Below, piece after piece: positions 58,000 through 64,000 of a stretch of DNA of 64,000 nucleotides; the stretch's first letter is position 1; each line of letters opens with the position of its first letter. Under the pieces are notes generated by a model that ran no database searches, was not told the origin of the DNA, and saw nothing but the letters and a program-made list of their open reading frames with translations. The position numbers and the translations under genes are program-made. Location of the stretch: positions 2,015,001 to 2,079,000 of the forward strand of contig NZ_CP045202.1 of the NCBI RefSeq assembly GCF_016864195.1, in the 5' to 3' direction. The DNA comes from Dechloromonas sp. TW-R-39-2. Lineage in GTDB: Bacteria > Pseudomonadota > Gammaproteobacteria > Burkholderiales > Rhodocyclaceae.

Positions 58000-60213
58000 A
58001 TGGATTCGACTCATTCTGTTTCACGCCCGCTGTTTGGCCATCGTAAATTCTGGGCCCAGCGTTTTGGCCCGGCCCCCTTTCTTCCCATGTCCCGCAAGGA
58101 AATGGATGCTTTAGGCTGGGATTCCTGCGACATTATTCTGGTGACCGGCGATGCCTACATCGATCACCCGAGTTTTGGCATGGCCCTGATTGGTCGCCTG
58201 CTTGAAGCGCAGGGATTTCGCGTCGGCATCGTTTGCCAGCCCGACTGGAATTCTGCGGTCGACTTCAAGAAGCTCGGCAAACCCAATCTGTTTTATGGAG
58301 TGACTGCCGGCAATATGGACTCGATGGTCAATCGCTACACGGCTGACCGCAAGATTCGCTCCGATGACGCCTATACCCCGAATGGTGAGCCGAACAAGCG
58401 GCCCGACCGGGCGGTGACCGTCTACGCCCAGCGTTGCCGCGAGGCTTTTCCCGGCTGCAATGTGATCGTCGGTTCGATCGAGGCCAGTTTGCGGCGTATT
58501 GCCCATTTTGACTATTGGTCCGACAAGGTTCGTCGTTCGGTGTTGCCGGACTCCAAGGCGGACATGCTTTTTTTCGGCAATGCCGAGCGAGCCATCGTCG
58601 AATTGGCGCATCGCCTGGCCAAGGGCGAGAAGATCGGCGACATCCGTGACCTGCGCGGGACTGCCTTCATGGTGCCGTCCGGCTGGCTGCCTTCCAGCGA
58701 GTGGGAGGCCATGGACTCAAGCTCGGTCGATACGCCGGGGCCGCTGATCAGTCATCCCGACCCGTATGCCATGGAAACCGGCCAGAACGGCACGTCGACC
58801 GCAGCGACAAAGCCTGGCGAGCAAGCCGTGCGTATTGTGTCGCGTGAAGAGCGTCTGGCGGGGCGTCGCGAGCGTCGGGCTCATACCGTGATCCGCCTGC
58901 CATCCTACGAGCAGGTCAAAGACGACCCGGTGCTCTATGCCCATGCCTCGCGCACCTTCCACCTTGAATCGAACCCCGGCAATGCGCGGGCCCTGGTCCA
59001 GGCGCATGGCGAGCGTGATGTCTGGCTGAATCAGCCGCCGATTCCGCTGACCACCGAAGAACTCGACGGTGTCTATGAATTGCCCTACGCCCGTCGGCCG
59101 CACCCGGCTTACGGTGAGGCGAAGATCCCGGCCTGGGAAATGATCCGCTTCTCGGTCAATATCATGCGCGGCTGTTTTGGCGGCTGTACTTTCTGTTCTA
59201 TTACCGAGCACGAAGGGCGCATCATCCAGAGTCGGTCGGAGGATTCCGTCATCCGCGAAATAGAGGAAATGCGCGACAAAACGCCCGGTTTCACGGGGAT
59301 TGTTTCCGACCTCGGCGGCCCGACGGCCAATATGTTCCACCTCAAATGCAAGGACGAAAAGATCGAGTCGGCCTGTCGCCGCTTGTCCTGTGTCTATCCG
59401 GATATTTGCGAGAACATGGGAACCGATCACAGCAAGCTGATTTCCCTGTATCGCAAGGCGCGAGCCCTGAAAGGCGTCAAGAAGGTGCTGATCGGCTCCG
59501 GGCTGCGTTACGACCTTGCTGTTCGTTCTCCCGAATACATCAAGGAACTGGTTACGCACCACGTTGGCGGCTATCTCAAGATTGCGCCGGAGCACACCGA
59601 AGAGCGCCCTTTGTCGAAAATGATGAAGCCGGGCATTGGCTCCTATGATCGCTTCAAGCAACTGTTCGATCGTTTTTCGCGCGAGGCGGGCAAGGAGCAG
59701 TACCTGATTCCGTATTTCATCGCGGCCCATCCGGGAACCGAGGATGAAGACATGCTCAATCTGGCGCTCTGGCTCAAGAAGAATAACTTCCGGCTCGATC
59801 AGGTACAGACTTTCATCCCGACGCCGATGGCAATGGCGACGACCATGTACCACAGCGAGCGCAATCCGCTGCGCAAGGTCAATCGTGCCAGCGAAATTGT
59901 CGGTACGGTACGCAATGGCCGTCAGCGCAAATTGCACAAGGCCTTCCTGCGTTACCACGACCCTGCCAACTGGCCGCTGTTGCGTGAGGCACTCAAGGAA
60001 ATGGGGCGTGCCGACCTGATCGGCAACGGCAAGAAGCATCTGATTCCGGCCTGGCAGCCGGCCGGTACCGTGGGTAAGTGCGGCGGTGGCGCTGTCGCTT
60101 CGAGTGGTTTGCGCAAACCGACGCCGCCCAAACGCGGCGAGCCGCAGCGCCCCGGACGCCCGGCCCTGGCAGCAGCCCGTAACTTGCCGGCCCGCAAGCC
60201 AAAGGTGCGTTAA
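58000..60213 (+). CDS. ygiQ: YgiQ-family radical SAM protein
   Basis: The 737-aa protein has the N-terminal YgiQ region ([33 protein letters not shown]), a central radical SAM cluster motif C-x3-C-x2-C in [17 protein letters not shown], and a Pro/Arg-rich C-terminal tail. The reaction of YgiQ is not known. The start ATG at 58000 has no SD. The stop lies 3 nt before the large palindrome. Confidence 0.93.
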   Translation: MDSTHSVSRPLFGHRKFWAQRFGPAPFLPMSRKEMDALGWDSCDIILVTGDAYIDHPSFGMALIGRLLEAQGFRVGIVCQPDWNSAVDFKKLGKPNLFYGVTAGNMDSMVNRYTADRKIRSDDAYTPNGEPNKRPDRAVTVYAQRCREAFPGCNVIVGSIEASLRRIAHFDYWSDKVRRSVLPDSKADMLFFGNAERAIVELAHRLAKGEKIGDIRDLRGTAFMVPSGWLPSSEWEAMDSSSVDTPGPLISHPDPYAMETGQNGTSTAATKPGEQAVRIVSREERLAGRRERRAHTVIRLPSYEQVKDDPVLYAHASRTFHLESNPGNARALVQAHGERDVWLNQPPIPLTTEELDGVYELPYARRPHPAYGEAKIPAWEMIRFSVNIMRGCFGGCTFCSITEHEGRIIQSRSEDSVIREIEEMRDKTPGFTGIVSDLGGPTANMFHLKCKDEKIESACRRLSCVYPDICENMGTDHSKLISLYRKARALKGVKKVLIGSGLRYDLAVRSPEYIKELVTHHVGGYLKIAPEHTEERPLSKMMKPGIGSYDRFKQLFDRFSREAGKEQYLIPYFIAAHPGTEDEDMLNLALWLKKNNFRLDQVQTFIPTPMAMATTMYHSERNPLRKVNRASEIVGTVRNGRQRKLHKAFLRYHDPANWPLLREALKEMGRADLIGNGKKHLIPAWQPAGTVGKCGGGAVASSGLRKPTPPKRGEPQRPGRPALAAARNLPARKPKVR

Positions 60214-60216
60214 TGG

Positions 60217-60248
60217 ACACAATACTGCGGTCGACCGCAGTATTGTGT
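60217..60248. repeat. 32-bp perfect palindrome between ygiQ and the globin gene
   Basis: Each half is 16 bp, starting ACACAATACTGCGG and meeting at TCGA (60231-60234). As RNA it would form a 14-bp stem with a 4-nt loop 3 nt after the ygiQ stop, but it is followed by AAAAA rather than a U-tract. It could be a transcription factor operator for the globin gene, 54 bp downstream, or a 3' hairpin. Confidence 0.7.
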
Positions 60249-60301
60249 AAAAATCCGCCAGCGGTAATGATGTTGGGATTGTTTGAATTATTGAGAGCAG
60301 G

Positions 60302-60694
60302 ATGATGGACAACAGCACGACAACCTACGAGAAAATTGGCGGCGATGCCGCCGTTGCACTGCTTTGCGACCGTTTTTACGAATTCATGGCCAGCGTGCCG
60401 CAATTCAGCGAATTGCGTTCCATGCACCCTGAAGACCTGCAAGGGTCGCGCGACAAGCTCTACATGTTCCTTTCCGGCTGGTTCGGTGGCCCTGATCTGT
60501 TTGTCGAAAAGTTCGGTCATCCCCGTCTGCGCGGTCGTCACATGCCTTTCGCCATCGGCGTCAAGGAGCGCGATCAGTGGGTTGCCTGCATGGTGCTGGC
60601 CATGGAGTCGGTTGGTATTGAAGAAGGTATTCGGGCCAAGCTGCTGGAAAACTTCTTCAACACTGCTGATTTCATGCGTAATAAAGAAGGATAA
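60302..60694 (+). CDS. Group II truncated hemoglobin
   Basis: The 130-aa protein is a 2-on-2 globin. Proximal His80 (RGRHMPFAIG), Trp in QWVACM at the G8-like position, and Phe/Tyr in the distal pocket (DRFYEFM) fit group II (trHbO). These bind O2 or NO and are linked to oxidative or nitrosative stress. The frame has two Met codons at its start; 60305 is an alternative. The palindrome at 60217-60248 lies upstream. Confidence 0.88.
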   Translation: MMDNSTTTYEKIGGDAAVALLCDRFYEFMASVPQFSELRSMHPEDLQGSRDKLYMFLSGWFGGPDLFVEKFGHPRLRGRHMPFAIGVKERDQWVACMVLAMESVGIEEGIRAKLLENFFNTADFMRNKEG

Positions 60695-60764
60695 AAGCAG
60701 CTTGGGGATGTTGCGTTGCAGCATGGGGTGGTAGAATCTCGCCTTTGATTTTTCAGGCCTTCCC

Positions 60765-62606
60765 ATGTCCGCTCGTCCGATTCGCAACATCGCCATCATT
60801 GCTCACGTTGACCACGGTAAGACTACCCTGGTTGACCAGCTTCTCCGTCAGTCCGGTACTTTTGCCGCTCACCAGCAGCTGGTCGAGTGCGTCATGGACT
60901 CCAACGACCTGGAAAAAGAGCGTGGTATCACGATTCTTTCCAAGAACACTGCGGTCGAGTACGAAGGTGTACACATCAACATCGTCGACACCCCGGGTCA
61001 CGCGGACTTCGGTGGTGAAGTCGAGCGCGTGCTGGGCATGGTTGATGGCGTGGTCCTGCTGGTCGATGCCGCTGAAGGCCCGATGCCGCAAACCCGTTTC
61101 GTGACCAAGAAGGCGCTGGCCCTCGGTCTGCGTCCGATCGTGCTGGTTAACAAGGTTGACCGCGACGGTGCCGATCCGGACCAGGCAGTCAATCTGACTT
61201 TCGACCTGTTCGACAAGCTGGGTGCAACCGACGAGCAGCTCGATTTCCCGATTGTGTACGCTTCCGGCCTGAATGGTTGGGCTGCCATGGAACTCGACCA
61301 GCCGCGTGAAAACATGAAGCCGCTGTTCGATACCATCCTGCGCCATGTGCCGGCACCGGATACCGATATCGATGCACCGCTGCAGTTGCAGATTACCGCG
61401 CTCGATTACTCCTCCTACGTTGGTCGTATCGGCGTCGGCAAGATCAATCGCGGCAAGGTCAAGACCGGCCAGAACGTGCTGGTCATGTTCGGTACCGAAG
61501 AAGAAGCTGCCGAACACGAACGTACCCCGATCAAGGCCAAGATTGGCCAGGTCTTCGGCTACAAGGGTCTGAACAAGATCGAACTGGAAGAGGGCCACGC
61601 TGGCGATATCGTCCAGATCACCGGTATCGAAGATCTGGTGCTGGGTTGTACCGTGACCGATCCGGAACAGCCGGAATCCCTGCCGCTGCTCAAGATCGAC
61701 GAGCCGACGCTGTCCATGCAGTTCATGGTTAACACCAGCCCGCTGGCCGGCACCGAAGGCAAGTTCGTTACCAGCCGCCAGATTCGCGATCGTCTGCACA
61801 AAGAACTGCTGACCAATATGGCGCTGCGCGTGCATGACACGGGCAACGGTGACGTCTTCGACGTTTCCGGCCGTGGCGAACTGCACCTCGGCATCCTGCT
61901 TGAAAACATGCGTCGTGAAGGCTATGAACTGGCCGTCGGTCGTCCGCGTGTCGTCAAGAAGACGATCAATGGCGTCGAGTGCGAACCGTATGAGCTGCTG
62001 ACGGTTGACGTCGAAGAAGACACCCAGGGTGGCGTCATGGAAAGCCTGGGCATGCGCAAGGGCGACCTGACGGACATGGTGCCGGATGGCCGTGGTCGCG
62101 TCCGTATCGAATACCGTATCCCGGCCCGTGGTCTGATCGGCTTCCAGGGCGAGTTCATGAACTTGACCCGCGGTAACGGCCTGATGAGCCACGTGTTCGA
62201 CGAATATGCGCCGATCAAGGACGGTAATGTTGCCGAGCGTCGCAATGGCGTGCTGATCTCCCAGGACAACGGCGAAGCCGTCGCCTACGCACTGTGGAAG
62301 CTGCAGGATCGCGGCCGCATGTTTGTCGTGCCGGGTGACAAGCTGTACGAAGGCATGATCATCGGTATCCACAGCCGTGAAAACGACCTCGTTGTTAACC
62401 CGATCAAGGGCAAGCAACTGACCAACGTTCGTGCCTCAGGTACTGACGAAGCTGTCCGCCTGGTGCCAGCTGTTCAGTTGAGCCTGGAAGCTGCTGTCGA
62501 GTTCATCGAGGAAGATGAACTGGTCGAGTTGACGCCGAAGTCGATTCGTCTGCGTAAGCGTTACCTGACCGAAATCGAACGCAAGCGTGCTGTGCGCGGT
62601 CTGTAA
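60765..62606 (+). CDS. typA: GTPase TypA/BipA
   Basis: TypA is a ribosome-associated translational GTPase linked to stress and low-temperature ribosome assembly. The 613-aa protein has G1 [16 protein letters not shown]2 RGITI, G3 DTPGHADF, G4 NKVD, domains II and III/V, and the TypA-specific C-terminal domain (LRKRYL). It is preceded by TAGAAT (60732-60737), a possible -10. Confidence 0.96.
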   Translation: MSARPIRNIAIIAHVDHGKTTLVDQLLRQSGTFAAHQQLVECVMDSNDLEKERGITILSKNTAVEYEGVHINIVDTPGHADFGGEVERVLGMVDGVVLLVDAAEGPMPQTRFVTKKALALGLRPIVLVNKVDRDGADPDQAVNLTFDLFDKLGATDEQLDFPIVYASGLNGWAAMELDQPRENMKPLFDTILRHVPAPDTDIDAPLQLQITALDYSSYVGRIGVGKINRGKVKTGQNVLVMFGTEEEAAEHERTPIKAKIGQVFGYKGLNKIELEEGHAGDIVQITGIEDLVLGCTVTDPEQPESLPLLKIDEPTLSMQFMVNTSPLAGTEGKFVTSRQIRDRLHKELLTNMALRVHDTGNGDVFDVSGRGELHLGILLENMRREGYELAVGRPRVVKKTINGVECEPYELLTVDVEEDTQGGVMESLGMRKGDLTDMVPDGRGRVRIEYRIPARGLIGFQGEFMNLTRGNGLMSHVFDEYAPIKDGNVAERRNGVLISQDNGEAVAYALWKLQDRGRMFVVPGDKLYEGMIIGIHSRENDLVVNPIKGKQLTNVRASGTDEAVRLVPAVQLSLEAAVEFIEEDELVELTPKSIRLRKRYLTEIERKRAVRGL

Positions 62607-62660
62607 AAAGCAATGAAACTCTGCCAGCCCTGTCGTCACTGGGTAAGGCAACATGAAAAG

Positions 62661-62684
62661 GCGACCCGATGGGTCGCTTTTTTG
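62661..62684 (+). terminator. Intrinsic terminator of typA
   Basis: GCGACCC-GAT-GGGTCGC is followed by TTTTTTG, 54 nt after the typA stop. The 7-bp G+C-rich stem, short loop and long U-tract make it a clear Rho-independent terminator. Confidence 0.92.
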
Positions 62685-62773
62685 TTGCTGCTGATTTTGT
62701 GTCTGCTGGCGTTGGGGACTACATTACCTGTCTTGCCTGCCCAACCGGGGGATTGTGGGTTGTATCGCTGAGT

Positions 62774-64000
62774 CTAGACGGCTTGGCTCATACTGCGGTC
62801 AACCAGGAATTTCTCGGCAAATTCATGGGCCGGCAGCGGGCGGCTAATCAGGTAGCCCTGAATGACATCGCATTCCAGTGCCTGCAAGTGGCGCTGCTGG
62901 GGCAGGGTTTCAACCCCTTCGGCAATCACCCTGAACGACAGGCTTTTAGCCATGGCGATGATGGCCCGAACGAGGGGCTCGCTGCCGATCGATCCGTCGT
63001 CAAGTATTAGGTTGTTGATGAAGGATCGATCGATCTTCAGGGTGCCGATCGGCAAGCGTTGAAGGTATGAGAGCGATGAATAGCCTGTGCCAAAATCGTC
63101 CAGCGCAATTGCAATCCCGGCGTTGCGTAGTTGGAGCAATTCCTCGATGCTGCCGCCATCGGCATCGAGCAGTACCGATTCGGTCACTTCGACTTCGAGT
63201 GCCGAGCAAGGCAGTCCGGCTTGTTCGAGCTTGCCGAGAATGAAGCGGGAGACGGAGGGGCGCCAGAACTGACGGGGTGAAAGATTGATCGCAATCGGCG
63301 GAATTTCTCCAAAGCGGTGGTGCCATTCGGCAATTTGCGCGATGGCCCGCTCGATGACCCATTCTCCGATGGGAATGATCAGCCCGCATTCCTCGGCGAC
63401 TGGAATGAAGTGATCCGGCGGTATCTGGGCTTCACCATCGTGCCAGCGAATCAGTGCTTCGGCGCCAATCAGCTTGCCGCTGTGAGCATCAACCTGGGGC
63501 TGGAAATGCAGGTCGAGTTGCCCTTCGTGCAGGGCGCGGCGCAGCCTGGTTTCGAGTGACATCCGGAAAGTGACGCGTTGATTCATCATCGGCGTATGTG
63601 CCCGGATGGCATTACCGCCGGCAGCCTTGGCTTCGTACATGGCTGTATCGGCGTGGCGAAGCAGGCTTTCACCATCGCCGGCATCTTCGGGGAAGAGACT
63701 GATCCCGATGCTCGCGCTGGTGAAGAAATCATTCTCGCCGCCACTGAGTGGCGCTGTGATCAGCTCTTTGAGGAGAATGGCGGTGTCGACCGCGACATGC
63801 GCATCGGCAATCGGGTTGATCAGGACAATGAACTCGTCACCGCCTTGGCGATACAGCTCGCAACCTTCGGGCATTTCGCTGCGCAGGCGTTGAGCAACCA
63901 GTTGAAGTAATTGGTCGCCAGCACGGTGCCCGAGAGTGTCATTGATATTTTTAAAGCGATCGAGGTCGATGAACAGGACTGCCAGGCGATGATTTTTCGT
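62774..64000 (-). CDS. GGDEF-EAL protein, 5' end beyond the window (partial)
   Basis: The visible part (408 codons) opens inside a GGDEF domain (FIDLDRFKNINDTLGHRAGDQLL) with the intact signature RQGGDEF, followed by an EAL domain with [50 protein letters not shown] and CDVIQGYLISRP. Both c-di-GMP synthesis and hydrolysis motifs are present, so the net activity is uncertain. The reading frame stays open to the right edge (the last base is a complete codon), and sensor domains are likely beyond it. Confidence 0.92.
   Translation of the reverse strand, partial: TKNHRLAVLFIDLDRFKNINDTLGHRAGDQLLQLVAQRLRSEMPEGCELYRQGGDEFIVLINPIADAHVAVDTAILLKELITAPLSGGENDFFTSASIGISLFPEDAGDGESLLRHADTAMYEAKAAGGNAIRAHTPMMNQRVTFRMSLETRLRRALHEGQLDLHFQPQVDAHSGKLIGAEALIRWHDGEAQIPPDHFIPVAEECGLIIPIGEWVIERAIAQIAEWHHRFGEIPPIAINLSPRQFWRPSVSRFILGKLEQAGLPCSALEVEVTESVLLDADGGSIEELLQLRNAGIAIALDDFGTGYSSLSYLQRLPIGTLKIDRSFINNLILDDGSIGSEPLVRAIIAMAKSLSFRVIAEGVETLPQQRHLQALECDVIQGYLISRPLPAHEFAEKFLVDRSMSQAV

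Noticed and set aside
60217..60248. Palindrome as a LexA box
   Set aside because: The core is CTGC-N8-GCAG rather than CTGT-N8-ACAG, so it does not fit the canonical SOS box seen upstream of lexA.
58717..60318. Minus-strand open frame opposite ygiQ
   Set aside because: YgiQ is complete with its radical SAM motif. The antisense frame is a shadow.
60753..62417. Long minus-strand open frame opposite typA
   Set aside because: TypA is complete with all GTPase motifs. The antisense frame matches no family and would run through the typA start region.

Overview
The window reads as chromosomal DNA of a betaproteobacterium, most likely a Rhodocyclales member close to Dechloromonas/Azonexus. This is inferred from protein character, the high G+C content and gene order (bamA-skp-lpxD-fabZ-lpxA-lpxB-rnhB, cysE-iscR-isc, lplT next to a LysR gene and alr-radA). 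Genes are densely packed on both strands with many 1-4 nt start/stop overlaps. No gap longer than 300 bases lacks a gene. I see no rRNA, tRNA, CRISPR array, prophage or insertion sequence.

Region by region. (1) 1-5303: last codons of bamA, then an envelope and lipid A operon (skp, lpxD, fabZ, lpxA, lpxB) running into rnhB and a SpoU rRNA methyltransferase. (2) 5370-12901, minus strand: PEP synthase regulator ppsR, a three-gene envelope module (CHASE2-like membrane protein, SH3-like periplasmic protein, M48 metalloprotease lipoprotein), ppc, and a universal stress protein. (3) 13008-16120: a small unknown protein, lexA with a perfect SOS box, and an acyl carrier protein paired with a beta-lactamase-fold lipoprotein. 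(4) 16200-23780: cysE and a complete iron-sulfur assembly operon (iscR, a second cysteine desulfurase, iscS, iscU, iscA, hscB, hscA, fdx, iscX), with two tandem IscR boxes at the promoter and a strong terminator at the end. (5) 23904-35889: an FccB-like flavoprotein, an RNase H with an unusual tail, serB, an AT-richer orphan membrane gene, aroG and mfd, two paralogous small Arg-rich proteins, an alpha/beta-hydrolase-like protein, an MgtC/DUF4010 membrane protein, and ispD-ispF. (6) 36000-43347: a c-di-GMP cluster (HD-GYP, a composite GGDEF-EAL protein, a 106-aa single-domain protein, HDOD) and an EnvZ/OmpR-type pair. (7) 43507-53399: DUF3106 protein, tsaB-rimI-uracil-DNA glycosylase, lplT, LysR regulator-alr-radA, and a YbbP-like permease. 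(8) 53465-57922: a FecR protein and an OmpA lipoprotein facing a STAS / metallo-beta-lactamase / CHASE2-PP2C operon. (9) 58000-64000: ygiQ, a truncated hemoglobin behind a 32-bp perfect palindrome, typA, and a truncated GGDEF-EAL gene running off the right edge.

Most of the window is housekeeping. The best candidates for less described biology are the STAS/MBL/CHASE2-phosphatase operon facing FecR-OmpA, the CHASE2/SH3/M48 module, the ACP plus serine hydrolase lipoprotein pair, the twin ERR-rich small proteins, the RNase H with a DNA-binding-like tail, and the palindrome upstream of the globin. Functions for these are inferred from domains and context only.
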